DNA from: Kitasatospora gansuensis
Lineage (GTDB): Bacteria > Actinomycetota > Actinomycetes > Streptomycetales > Streptomycetaceae
Direction: 5' to 3'
DNA length: 64,000 bases
Assembly (NCBI RefSeq): GCF_014203705.1
Contig: NZ_JACHJR010000001.1
Location: 7,626,001-7,690,000, forward strand
Shown: positions 44,149 through 54,048 of the stretch, in pieces
Layout of the letters: each line of letters begins with the position of its first letter
Position numbering within the stretch: position 1 is the first letter of the stretch
Notes under the pieces: model-generated
Seen by the model: only the letters and a program-made list of their open reading frames with translations
What the model was told of the DNA's origin: nothing
Databases searched by the model: none
Made by a program: the position numbers and the translations under genes

Positions 44149-44187
44149 ACCGCGCGTGCTGGCGCTGGGGGTGTCAGCACGCGCGGT
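44149..44187 (+). terminator. Terminator after rox
   Basis: A 13-bp perfect stem (ACCGCGCGTGCTG and complement) with a 13-nt loop begins 65 bases after the rox stop. Confidence 0.65.
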
Positions 44188-44670
44188 GACTGTGGGGCGG
44201 CCGGCCGGGTCGCGGTGCAGCGTGGTCCCGACCGACCGCCTCGGTGGGGCGAGGTGGTCCGCTCCGCGGCCGCCGGTGAGCACTACCGGAGCCGCGGATA
44301 CGGGGAGTCCCAGGAACAGCTTCAGGGCACCGGGTCGGGTGTATGGAGCCCGCCCCGGTGGGCACCTGTCCACACGGGGTCTCCGTAGGTCAGCGAACCA
44401 CCTGCCGCACCGCTCGCCGTCCCGACCGGATGACCGGCTGAAGCACGCCCCCGCGCGCGCCCAGCCGGCTCCTACGGGCCGCCGGGCCCCGGAACTCCGG
44501 GGCCGGGATCAGTCTCACCCGGCCGGATTGCAAGAATCTTGCACGGGCCGACGGCACACCCCGCCGGACGGCCCGTCAGGTGGACACTCCGGCGGGCGGG
44601 ACCGGCCCGGCGGACGGCCACCAGCAGGACCGCCCTCGACCGCGAGGGACCGCGAGGGGCGAAGAACGGG
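44188..44670 (+). promoter_or_regulatory. SARP upstream region with a TGCAAG palindrome
   Basis: This gap of about 480 bases before the second SARP gene holds no convincing gene on either strand; a minus-strand frame reaching 44373 gives a proline/arginine-rich product without motif. TGCAAG-AAT-CTTGCA at 44529-44543 is a perfect 6+3+6 palindrome 128 bases before the SARP start and could be an operator. GGCCCCGG-AACT-CCGGGGCC at 44485-44504 is a short hairpin. Confidence 0.45.
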
Positions 44671-47600
44671 GTGCACGTGCTGGTCAGGCTGCTGGGTCGG
44701 GTCGGGGTCGAGACGGCGGACGGTTTCGTCCCGGCCGGGACGGCGAAGCAGAGCGCGGTGCTCGCCGTGCTCGCGATGACGCCGGGACGCCGGGTGGGGG
44801 TGGACCACCTGATCGACCGGGTCTGGGAGGAGCACCCACCGCCCACCGCCCGGAGCACCCTGTACGCCTACCTGGCCCGGCTGCGCCGGGTGCTGGTTCC
44901 CTGGCCGGAGCTCCAACTGCTCCGGGACGGCGCGGGTTACACGCTGACGGCCGAGCCCGAGCAGATCGACGTGCACCGCCTGCGCCGGCTGGCCGCCGAC
45001 GCCGAGCGGGCCGAGCGGGACGGCGACCGGCCGCGCTCGGCCGAACTCCTCGGCGCGGCGGCCCGGTTGTGGGACAGCCCGCTCGCGGGAGTGCCCGGAG
45101 CCTGGGCGGACCGGATGCGGGAGACCCTGACCAGGGAGTACCTGGAGATCCAGACCAGCCGCTACCGCACCGAACTCGGGCTCGGCCGGCCAGGACCGGT
45201 GGCCGCCGAGCTCTCCCCGCTGGTGGCCGAACACCCGCTGGCCGAACCGCTGGTGACGCTCCTGCTGCTGGCGCTCCGGCAGAGCGGCCGGACCGCCGAG
45301 GCCCTGGAGCTGTACGAGCGCACCAGGACTCGGCTGCGCGAGGAGCTCGGCTCCGACCCCGGCGCGGCCCTCGCCGACGCCCACCGCCAACTGCTCGCCG
45401 GTGACCGGACCGCACCTGCTCCGCCACCGGTCGTGATCCCACGTCAACTCCCGCCGGTGGTACGCGAACTGACCGGCCGCCGGGCCGAGTTGGCGGAGCT
45501 GGACGGGCTGCTCCCGGACGGCCTGCCCGCGCTGGTGCTGGTCTCCGGGATGGCGGGCGTCGGCAAGACCGCACTCACCACCTGGTGGGCCCAGCAGGTC
45601 CGGAGCCACTTCCCGGACGGTCAGCTCCACCTCAACCTGCGCGGCCACGGCCCCGGCGAACCGATGACGCCGGGTCAGGCCCTGACCCAACTGCTCGGCG
45701 CGCTGGGCGTCCAGCCCGAGCAGATCCCCGCCGACGAGCAGCAGGCCGCCGCCCTCTACCGCTCGGTGCTGGCCGAGCGCCGGGTCCTGCTGCTGCTCGA
45801 CAACGCCCGGACCGCCCAGCAGGTCCGCCCGCTGCTGCCCGCCGGGCCGCTGAGCTGCGTGCTGGTCACCTCCCGGGAGCGGCTCACCGGCCTGATCGCC
45901 CGGGACGGCGCCCGGGACCTGCGGCTCGGCCTGCTGACACCCGATCAGGCGGTCACCCTGATCGCCCGCCTGGTCGGTTCCGACCGGGTCGCCCAGGAAC
46001 CGGAGGCCGCCGCCGAGATCGCCCGGACCTGCGGCCTGCTGCCGCTGGCGATCCGGATCGCCACAGCCGGGCTGGCCGGGGCCGACTACCCGACCCTGGC
46101 CGACCGCGCCGCCGCCCTGTCCGGCACCAGCGCACTGGCCGAGCTGGAGGTGCTGGGCGACGAGCAGGCCGCGATCCGGACCGCCTTCGACTACTCGTAC
46201 CAGGCGCTGACCCCCGATCAGCAGCTGCTGTTCCGCCGCCTCGGCCTGCTGCCGGTCCCCGAGTTCGGCCCCCGGGGAGCGGCCGCGCTGACCGGCTCCA
46301 CCCCCGAACGGACCGCCCCGCTGCTGCGCCGCCTGCTGGACGCGCACCTGATCACCCAGGTGGCCGCCGACCGCTACACGGTGCACGACCTGCTCCGCCG
46401 CTACGCCCAACTGCTGGGCCTGGAGTGCGACCCGGAGGCCGACCGGCTGGCCGCCTCCCGGCGGCTGTACGCGCTCTACCTGCACCTGGCGGACTCGGCC
46501 GCGCGGACACTGTTCCCGCAGTTCGTCCGGCTGCCGATCCCGGAGGAATTGCGGCTGCCGGGCGAGCCGTTCACCGACGCGCGGGACGCCGCGGCCTGGA
46601 TCGCCCAGTACGAGGCCGCGCTGGTGCTGGCGCAGAGCGCGGCGGTGGCGCAGGGCGCGCCCGAGATGGCCTGGCTGCTCTCCGACGCGCTGCGCCCGCA
46701 CTACACCGCCCGGCGCGGCAACCCGCACTGGCTGCCGGTCGCCCGCACCGCGCTGGCCGCCGCGCTGGCCCGGGACGACCGGGCCGCCGTGATGGCCTCG
46801 CTCACCAGCCTGGCGATGGCCCACCACTGCACCGGCGACTACCGGCGCGCGGTCGGCTACAACCGCTGGATCGTCCGGGTGGCCGAGCGGATCACCGACG
46901 GCCCGGCCGAGCTGCACCGGTTCCGGGCCTCGGCGCTGGAGCGGATCGGCGTCGCCTGCTCGATCCTCGGCCGGGCCGACCAGGCGGTGGAGTACATGTC
47001 GGCGGCGCTGGCGGTCTACCAGCAGCTCGGCCGGCGGACCGGCATCGCGATCAACCACAACAACCTGGGCGCCGACTACCTGATGTCGGGCCGGCTGACC
47101 GAGGCCGAGGCCCACCTGACCGAGGCGCTGGAGATCCACCGCTCGGCGGGCGCCCGGCGCGGCGAGGCGGCCGCACTGATCAATCTCGGGGTGCTCCGGC
47201 ACCGCCGGGGCGATCTCGACGCCGCGGTCCTGGACCTGACCACGGCCCACCTGATCGACCGTGACCTCGGGCACCTGGACGGCGAGGCCGCCGCACTGGT
47301 CGAACGGTCGGCCGTGGCGCTCTCCGCCGGACGCCCCGAGGACGCCCTGCACGACGCCCGTACGGCACTCGCCCTGGTGCTGCGGACCGGGGACCCGTTC
47401 GCCGAGTGCGGCGCGCTGCTCGCCCTCGGCGGCTACCGGCTGGCGATGGGCCACACCCGCCCCGCCGCCCTGCACCTGCGCCGCGCCCTCCGCCTCGCGG
47501 TCACCAGCGGCGTACGGCACCCGGAGCTCCGCGCCACCCTCGGCCTGGCCGAGGTCGAGCTGCTGGAACACCGCCCGGCCGAGGCCGCCCGACTCGCCGG

Positions 47601-47804
47601 CCAGGTGGTCGACCTCTGCCGCACCGGCGGCTACCGCCCGCTGGAGGCCCGGGCCCTGCTGGTGATCGCCACCGCCCACCTCCACCAGGGCACCCCGGCC
47701 GCCGCCGTCCCGCTCGCCGAGCAGGCCGCCGCCATCCAGCGCGCCATCGACCACCGGTCCGACCTGGCCCGCACCGAGGCGCTGCTGGCCCGGGCCCGGA
47801 GGGC

Positions 47805-47808
<4 letters not shown>
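44671..47808 (+). CDS. SARP-family regulator with NB-ARC and TPR domains (second copy)
   Basis: The 1045-residue protein has the AfsR layout. A short OmpR-type winged helix (residues 1-95, [15 protein letters not shown], then [15 protein letters not shown]), an activation domain (100-245) and an NB-ARC ATPase with Walker [11 protein letters not shown] near 293, Walker B VLLLLDNA and LVTSRERL come in turn. A long TPR region follows from about residue 700 ([42 protein letters not shown]). I use GTG 44671, with GAGGGG upstream; the frame runs to 44539 without a ribosome site, and GTG 44677 is another option. Its last 4 bases overlap the convergent sigma gene. It shares domain order and size with the regulator at 10485-13625 but differs widely in sequence, so it is not a recent duplicate. 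Confidence 0.87.
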
Positions 47809-48956
<1,148 letters not shown>

Positions 48957-49043
48957 GAGGAGCCTCTCACAAGGGGGAGTGGGACAACGCGGTACGGGAA
49001 CTCGTCCCGCGCGACAACACCTCCCCGTTCATCGCGGGGCAGG

Positions 49044-49062
49044 TCGATCCGTTACGGATCGA
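49044..49062. promoter_or_regulatory. Perfect 19-nt palindrome between sigma and Xre genes
   Basis: TCGATCCGT-T-ACGGATCGA forms 9+1+9 arms in the 226-bp divergent gap between the sigma gene (start 48956) and the Xre-type gene (start 49183). A second imperfect repeat, CGGGA-ACTCG-TCCCG, lies at 48995-49009. Either could be an operator; the small Xre protein is an obvious candidate to bind. Confidence 0.5.
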
Positions 49063-49182
49063 ATTACGTGACGTGGACCACGGTTTTGCGCCCAATGGCC
49101 GAAAGGACTCCACCGGCAGCACCGGCGTGGGTGTTAGATCCGCAGTGACATCGAGGCTAGGGTACTGCGCGGAGGTGGCGTA

Positions 49183-49461
49183 ATGACGGAAGCCGGGGCG
49201 TTGTTCCAAGCAGTGGACGCGCTGCTCGCGCGAGCGGAGGAGCTGCCTCCCCCCGACGAGCGGGCCCGTCTGCGCAAAGCCGCCCGGCTGACCCAGCAGC
49301 AGATCGCGGACGCCCTGCAGGTGAAGCGCGAAACCATCTGGACGTGGGAGAAGGGCCGGGTCGAACCCCGGACACCACAGCGGGAAGCATACGCGCGCCT
49401 GCTCCGGGGTCTTGCCGAGCGCTTCCCGGCGCCGGTGGAGGCCGAGGCGCCGGAGCGCTAG
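49183..49461 (+). CDS. Small Xre-type helix-turn-helix protein
   Basis: The 92-residue protein has one helix-turn-helix: LRKAARLTQQQIADALQVKRETIWTWEKGRVEPRTPQREAYARLL. The first 28 residues (LFQAVDALLARAEELPPPDERAR) resemble the start of the Tap-like proteins of Streptomyces, which carry the same fold before a larger body. Here the body is missing, so this is either a stand-alone regulator or a remnant of one. Its last four bases overlap the convergent PadR gene end. It is divergent from the HrdB-like sigma gene and may regulate it; that is inference from position. Confidence 0.65.
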   Translation: MTEAGALFQAVDALLARAEELPPPDERARLRKAARLTQQQIADALQVKRETIWTWEKGRVEPRTPQREAYARLLRGLAERFPAPVEAEAPER

Positions 49462-50075
49462 GGCCTGTCCGCCTGCACCGCCGCCAGGGCGTCCAGCTGC
49501 TCCTTCGACCACGAGAGCCGGCCGGCCCGCAGGTCCTCGACCACCGTGCGCACCCACGCCAGCTCCGCGGCCGTCACGGCCCGCAGGTACTCGGTTTCCA
49601 GGCGGGTGATGCGCGGCAGCCCGTGCCCCGCCTCCGCGGCCATGGCCGCTTCCAGCCCGTCGAGCTTCCGCGTGAGGGCGTCGGCCCGCCGCTCCAGCAC
49701 GTCCGCCATCCCGTCCGACGTGAGCAGCAGAAGGTTCGAGAGGGCGGCCGGGAACTCCGGGAACTCCTCCTTGGGTGTGGTGAGCATCTCCTCCAGCCAG
49801 GCCCGGGCGGTCTCGCGTCCCGCGTCGGTGACCTCGTAGACGGTCCGCTCGGGGTACTGCTGATCGCGCTCGGTCTCGCGGACCGCGATCAGCCCGTCGG
49901 CGTTGAGCCGCTCGATCGTGCGGTAGAGGCTCGCGCGCTGCCGGACGTTGACGACCTGCTCCTTGCCCCAGTCCTTGACCAGCCGCTGGATGCCGTACGG
50001 ATGCAGCGGCTTGTGGTGCAGCAGGGCCAGGACGGTCAGGGCGAGGGGGGAGCTGCGGGGGGCGGATGCGGTCAT
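49458..50075 (-). CDS. PadR-family repressor
   Basis: The 205-residue protein has a PadR winged helix (LALTVLALLHHKPLHPYGIQRLVKDWG, then SLYRTIERLNADGLIAVRETERD, then RTVYEVTDAGRETARAWLEEML) and a C-terminal dimerisation helix pair. ATG 50075 is chosen; a clear ribosome site is not visible, so a leaderless start is possible. The 99-bp gap to the divergent FAD monooxygenase gene at 50175 holds a composite palindrome. PadR proteins usually repress neighbouring genes and release on binding a phenolic or other ligand, so it most likely controls the monooxygenase. Its stop overlaps the Xre-type gene by four bases. Confidence 0.83.
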   Translation of the reverse strand: MTASAPRSSPLALTVLALLHHKPLHPYGIQRLVKDWGKEQVVNVRQRASLYRTIERLNADGLIAVRETERDQQYPERTVYEVTDAGRETARAWLEEMLTTPKEEFPEFPAALSNLLLLTSDGMADVLERRADALTRKLDGLEAAMAAEAGHGLPRITRLETEYLRAVTAAELAWVRTVVEDLRAGRLSWSKEQLDALAAVQADRP

Positions 50076-50096
50076 GGGCGGGATTCTAGCTTCGCG

Positions 50097-50133
50097 GCAA
50101 CTAGTTGACGTGTAACTAGTTGCAGTGCAACTA
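50097..50133. promoter_or_regulatory. Composite PadR operator
   Basis: GCAACTAGTT and AACTAGTTGC form perfect 10-bp arms 7 bases apart (50097-50123). TAGTTGCA-G-TGCAACTA (50117-50133) is a second, overlapping 8+1+8 palindrome. The result is three half-sites for a GTTGC-type motif between the PadR gene and the monooxygenase gene. Confidence 0.72.
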
Positions 50134-50174
50134 TCGACTCGTTCACAGGGCACCCCACAGAGAGGACCTCCGAG

Positions 50175-51377
50175 ATGTCTCCCAAAGCCCGCACCGCGCT
50201 CGTCATCGGCGGCGGCATCGCCGGCCCGGTCGCCGCGATGGCACTCCGTCAGGCAGGTATCGAGGCCGCCGTCCACGAGGCGTACGACCACACGGCCGAC
50301 GGGGTCGGCGGCGGTATGACCATCGCCCCGAACGGCCAGAACGCCCTCGACGCGATCGGCGCGGGCGACCTGGTCCGCGCCATCGGCATCCCGGTCAGCG
50401 CCCTGGGGCTGCGGAGCTGGACGGGCAAGCACCTCGCGCGGTTCGCGCCGCCCGCCCGCCTCCCGTCCCTGCAGTTCGTCTGGCGCGCCGATCTCTACCG
50501 GGCGATCTACGCCGAGGCGGAGCGCCGCTCCGTCCCCATCCACCACGGCAAGCGGCTGACGGGCACGACGGACACCGGCTCCGGCGTCACCGCGCACTTC
50601 GCGGACGGCACCCAGGCGAGCGCCGACATCCTGATCGGCGCGGACGGCATCCGCTCCACGGTCCGCTCCCTGATCGACCCCGCCGCACCGCAGCCGAACT
50701 ACGCCGGCCTGGTGTGCTTCGGGGCGCGGCTGGACCGGTCGGGGCTGCCCTCCACCGAGGGCGTGATGTACATGTGCTTCGGCAAGCGCGCGTTCTTCGG
50801 CTACCAGGTCTTCGACGACTCCTCGGCGGTGTGGTTCGTGAACCTGCCGCACCGTGCCCCGATGACGGTGGCCGAGGCCCAGGCGATCGGCGCGGAGGAG
50901 TGGATGCGCACCCTGCGGGCCGCCTTCGCGGACGACCGGACCCCTGCGCTGGAAATGATCGGCCGTACCGACCCCGGCCAACTCCTCGTCACCGGACCGA
51001 TGGAGAACATGCCGAGGGTCGCGAACTGGACCCGCGGCCGGATGGCCCTGATCGGCGACGCGGCCCACGCCGCCTCGTCCAGCTCCGGACAGGGCGCCTC
51101 GATCGCCGCCGAGAGCGCCGTCGAACTGGCGCGCTGCCTGCGGGACTTGCCCTACGACCAGGCGTTCGCGGCGTACGAACAGCTGCGCCGCCCCCGGGTC
51201 GAACGCATCATCAAGCTCGGCGTCCGCACGAACAGCAACAAGACCGCGGGCCCGGTCGGCCGCGCCCTGCGCGACCTGGTGATGCCGGCGGCCATGAAGC
51301 TGGTCAATCCGGAGAAGATGGCCTGGCAGTTCGACCACCGCATCGACTGGGACGCGAAGGCGGCCCCGCTCACCTGA
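50175..51377 (+). CDS. FAD-dependent monooxygenase (class A)
   Basis: The 400-residue flavoprotein starts ALVIGGGIAGPVAAMALRQAGIEAAVHEAY, the FAD Rossmann motif with an acidic end (quoted in parts: ALVIGGGIAGPVAA, VHEAY). It has ILIGADGIRSTVR, the second motif, and GRMALIGDAAHAASSSSGQGASIA near residue 290. The extended SSSSGQG around the GD motif is typical of the PHBH/TetX-like branch in actinomycetes. It likely adds oxygen to an aromatic or polyketide substrate, perhaps a drug, using NAD(P)H. Its substrate is unknown. The gene is under a probable PadR repressor, and it precedes a convergent GNAT gene 15 bases away. Confidence 0.84.
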   Translation: MSPKARTALVIGGGIAGPVAAMALRQAGIEAAVHEAYDHTADGVGGGMTIAPNGQNALDAIGAGDLVRAIGIPVSALGLRSWTGKHLARFAPPARLPSLQFVWRADLYRAIYAEAERRSVPIHHGKRLTGTTDTGSGVTAHFADGTQASADILIGADGIRSTVRSLIDPAAPQPNYAGLVCFGARLDRSGLPSTEGVMYMCFGKRAFFGYQVFDDSSAVWFVNLPHRAPMTVAEAQAIGAEEWMRTLRAAFADDRTPALEMIGRTDPGQLLVTGPMENMPRVANWTRGRMALIGDAAHAASSSSGQGASIAAESAVELARCLRDLPYDQAFAAYEQLRRPRVERIIKLGVRTNSNKTAGPVGRALRDLVMPAAMKLVNPEKMAWQFDHRIDWDAKAAPLT

Positions 51378-51392
51378 ACCCTCCGGTTGGGG

Positions 51393-52181
51393 TCAGTGGG
51401 CGGTGAGCGTGGCCTCCTCGAACTCCAGCACCGAGGTGAAGCCGAGGCGCTCGTAGAGCCGTACGGCGATGGTGTTGTCGGCGCGGACGTTGAGCCCGAT
51501 GTGGTCGACGGTGCGGGCCAGTTGACGGCAGAGCACGGCCACGCAGGCGGCGGCCGCGCCGCGTCCCCGAGCTGCCGGACGGGTCGTCACATTGCCGATG
51601 GCGGCCACCCGGTGGGCGGGGGAGTAGACGTGCACACCGGCGACGGCGACCAGGCTGCCGTCATCGTCCCGGGCGCCGACGTACTGGCCGGTGTCGATCA
51701 TCCGGTCGTCGAACCAGTTGCCCGGGTAGCTCGCCGCGAACAGCTCGGTCAGCTCCGGCAGTTCGGCCCGGCCCAGCGGCTGCGGCCGCCAGGGGCCGAG
51801 CGGGTGCCGGTCGGCGCGGGCGGGGTCGGTGAGGGCCATCCGCCGCAGCGTGCCGTGACGCTTCACCGCGTAGGCGGTGGACAGGACTTGGAGCGAATCC
51901 GCCGACAGATGGGCGAGGATTCGGCGTGGCAGCACCGGCAGCAGCGCGTGCGTGAGCGCCCGCCAGTCGGCCGCCTCCTCGGGCCGGCCCAGCCCGAGCA
52001 GGGTGGGCGGGTCGCCGACGCCGTACAGCAGGGCCACCGGACCGTCGTCGCCGAGGGTGTACCAGGTGGTGTGCGGCCACAGCAGGTCGTCGAGGTCGCC
52101 GAGTTCCAGCTGATGGAGTGCCGGGTCGCGTTCGAAGCGGGCCGCCAGGACGGCCTTGTCGTGCAGGCTGAGCAGGGACAT
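51393..52181 (-). CDS. GNAT family N-acetyltransferase
   Basis: The 262-residue protein has a degenerate N-terminal half and a C-terminal GNAT domain near residues 150-255: GARDDDGSLVAVAGVHVYSP, the acetyl-CoA motif A TTRPAARGRGAAAACVAVLCRQL, and motif B IGLNVRADNTIAVRLYERLGFTSVLEFEEA. The RGRG loop binds the pyrophosphate. The N-terminal part (LHQLELGDLDDLLWPHTTWYTLG) resembles GCN5-like proteins of the FeeM/GNAT double-domain group. The acceptor is unknown. It is divergent from another GNAT gene, with 57 bases between them. Confidence 0.75.
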   Translation of the reverse strand: MSLLSLHDKAVLAARFERDPALHQLELGDLDDLLWPHTTWYTLGDDGPVALLYGVGDPPTLLGLGRPEEAADWRALTHALLPVLPRRILAHLSADSLQVLSTAYAVKRHGTLRRMALTDPARADRHPLGPWRPQPLGRAELPELTELFAASYPGNWFDDRMIDTGQYVGARDDDGSLVAVAGVHVYSPAHRVAAIGNVTTRPAARGRGAAAACVAVLCRQLARTVDHIGLNVRADNTIAVRLYERLGFTSVLEFEEATLTAH

Positions 52182-52237
52182 CCGTGCACCCTACCCGGGG
52201 CGTTGCCCGGCGGTGCCGACGAGGGGATCATGCCGGG

Positions 52238-52765
52238 ATGACTGCTCATCACCTCCCGCCCGCCCCGGTGCGGCTCGCCCGGTACACGAAGGACGACCAG
52301 GCCGAGATCCTCGGCGACACCACCGACGCGTTCGGAGTCGCCTCGCTCGGGCTGACCTGGCTGCCGAAGGAGGAGCACTTCGGCATCCGGCTCGACGGCC
52401 GCCTGGTCGCCCATACCGGTCTGCTCCGGCTGCCGATCGCGATCGGTGAGCTGGAGACGGAGGTGATGGGCGTCGGCGGCGTGGCCGTCGCCGCCGATCT
52501 GCGCGGTCGAGGGCTGGCCCGGGCCGTCATCGGGGCCGCCCTGGAGTACGCCCGCACGGTGGGTCCGCCGTACGCGCTGCTGTTCTGCCGGCCCCCGATC
52601 GCGCCCGTGTACCGGCGGCTCGGCTGGCGGACGGTGGAGGGCGAGGTGGAGGTACGGCAGCCCGGTGGGGTGGTCGTGATGCCGCTGTGCACCCTGTGGA
52701 CGCCGCTGCGGGAGGGGGTGGAGTGGCCGGGGGGTGCGGTGCGGCTGCTCTCGCTGCCGATGTGA
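52238..52765 (+). CDS. GNAT family N-acetyltransferase
   Basis: The 175-residue protein is a single GNAT domain. It has GIRLDGRLVAHTGLLRLPIAIGELETEVMGVGGVAVAADLRGRGLARAVIG (quoted in parts: GIRLDGRLVAHTG, VGGVAVAADLRGRGLA), then ALLFCRPPIAPVYRRLGWRTVEG. The V-A-DLRGRGLA block is motif A of the fold and binds acetyl-CoA. This pattern resembles the aminoglycoside 2'-N-acetyltransferase-like (AAC(2')) branch, but no substrate can be assigned. GAGGGG lies upstream of ATG 52238. It sits between a divergent GNAT gene and the CapA-like lipoprotein gene on its own strand. Confidence 0.8.
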   Translation: MTAHHLPPAPVRLARYTKDDQAEILGDTTDAFGVASLGLTWLPKEEHFGIRLDGRLVAHTGLLRLPIAIGELETEVMGVGGVAVAADLRGRGLARAVIGAALEYARTVGPPYALLFCRPPIAPVYRRLGWRTVEGEVEVRQPGGVVVMPLCTLWTPLREGVEWPGGAVRLLSLPM

Positions 52766-52873
52766 AGGTGATGGGGACCCGGAATCGTTCCCTCCGTATT
52801 TGTGGAGGGTGCATGGAGAACTCGTGAGGCCGGTCGGTAGTCTCTCTGTTCTAACGACTCCGGGGGGACTCCA

Positions 52874-53998
52874 ATGCGCCGCGTCAGCTCCACTGCCGTA
52901 CTGCTGGCCGGTCTGGCCTGCCTCGTCTCGTGCAGTTCCGGTCCGCACCCCACCGGCGGGGACCATGCGGACGGCGGCAAGGCGGACGGGGGCAAGTCCG
53001 CCACCGCGCCGAGCAGCCCGGCGGAGCCGTCGAAGGCAGCGGCCGGGGACCCGGCGGCGACCATCACGATCGCTTTCGCGGGCGATGTGCACTTCGAGGG
53101 CCGGACCGAGAGCCGGCTCAACGTGAAGGCCCCCGAGCAGGCGCTCGGACCGATCTCCAAGACGCTGGCGGCAGCCGACCTCTCGGTGCTCAACCTGGAG
53201 ACCGCGATCACCGAACGGGGCGCGCCGGAGCCGAAGACCTACACCTTCAGGACCCCGGCCAGATCGCTCAAGGTGCTCCAGGACTCCGGCGTGGACATCG
53301 TCTCGCTCGCCAACAACCACGCCGTCGACTTCGGCCCGGCCGGGCTGGCCGACACCCTGGCGGCGAAGGCGGCTTCGCCGATACCGGTGGTGGGCTTCGG
53401 CAAGAACGCCGAGGAGGCGTTCGCGGCCCACGTGGCGGACGTGAAGGGGGTCAAGGTCGCGGTGCTCGGGGCGAGCCAGGTGGTCGACCTGACCAACCAG
53501 AAGTGGCGGGCCGGTGCCGACAAGCCCGGCATCGCCTCGGCGCTGGAGGCGGACACCCTGGTCAAGGCGGTGCAGAAGGCCAAGACCCAGGCCCCGGTGG
53601 TGATCGTCTACCTGCACTGGGGCGAGGAGGGCGTGGCCTGCCCGACCGGTGCGCAGACCACCCTCGCCAAGCGGCTCGCCGCCGCCGGCGCCTCCGCCGT
53701 GGTCGGCACCCACGCGCACACCATGCTCGGCGCGGGCATGCTCGGCGACACCTATGTCGCGTACGGCTTCGGCAACTTCCTCTGGTACGGCACCTCCAGC
53801 TACGCCAACTCCAACGAGACCGGCGTCACCACCCTCACCCTGACCGGCGCGGGCAAGGTCACCGGCGAGGTCTTCACCCCGGCCCAGGTCAACTCCCAGG
53901 GCATCCCCGCACCGGAGACCGGTGCCGTCGCCACCGCCTCGCTGAAGCGCCGGGACGGGCTGCGCGGCTGCACCGGGCTGGCCCCCGCCCCGAAGTAG
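52874..53998 (+). CDS. CapA-family lipoprotein
   Basis: The 374-residue protein is exported as a lipoprotein: the signal ends in LACLVSC, with the lipid cysteine at about residue 20. A charged, low-complexity linker follows, then a CapA metallophosphatase-like domain: ITIAFAGDVHFEG, LSVLNLETAITERG, SLANNHAVDFGPAGLADT, VYLHWGEEG and GTHAHTMLGAGMLGDTYVAYGFGNFLW. These are the usual metal-binding blocks (GD, NLE, NNH, HWG, GTHAH). CapA takes part in making or holding poly-gamma-glutamate in Bacillus, but many actinomycete copies stand alone and have no such known role. No capB or capC gene is near. The 108-bp gap before it shows no clear promoter. Confidence 0.83.
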   Translation: MRRVSSTAVLLAGLACLVSCSSGPHPTGGDHADGGKADGGKSATAPSSPAEPSKAAAGDPAATITIAFAGDVHFEGRTESRLNVKAPEQALGPISKTLAAADLSVLNLETAITERGAPEPKTYTFRTPARSLKVLQDSGVDIVSLANNHAVDFGPAGLADTLAAKAASPIPVVGFGKNAEEAFAAHVADVKGVKVAVLGASQVVDLTNQKWRAGADKPGIASALEADTLVKAVQKAKTQAPVVIVYLHWGEEGVACPTGAQTTLAKRLAAAGASAVVGTHAHTMLGAGMLGDTYVAYGFGNFLWYGTSSYANSNETGVTTLTLTGAGKVTGEVFTPAQVNSQGIPAPETGAVATASLKRRDGLRGCTGLAPAPK

Positions 53999-54048
53999 TC
54001 CCGGCCCAGGTGTGGTGTGCTGGAGGGGGAAGCCGCCAGGAGGTCGCC

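Noticed and set aside
49183-49461. Linear-chromosome telomere (Tap/Tpg) region
   Set aside because: Only the short helix-turn-helix part resembles Tap; no Tpg gene or telomere palindromes are present, and the flanks are ordinary.
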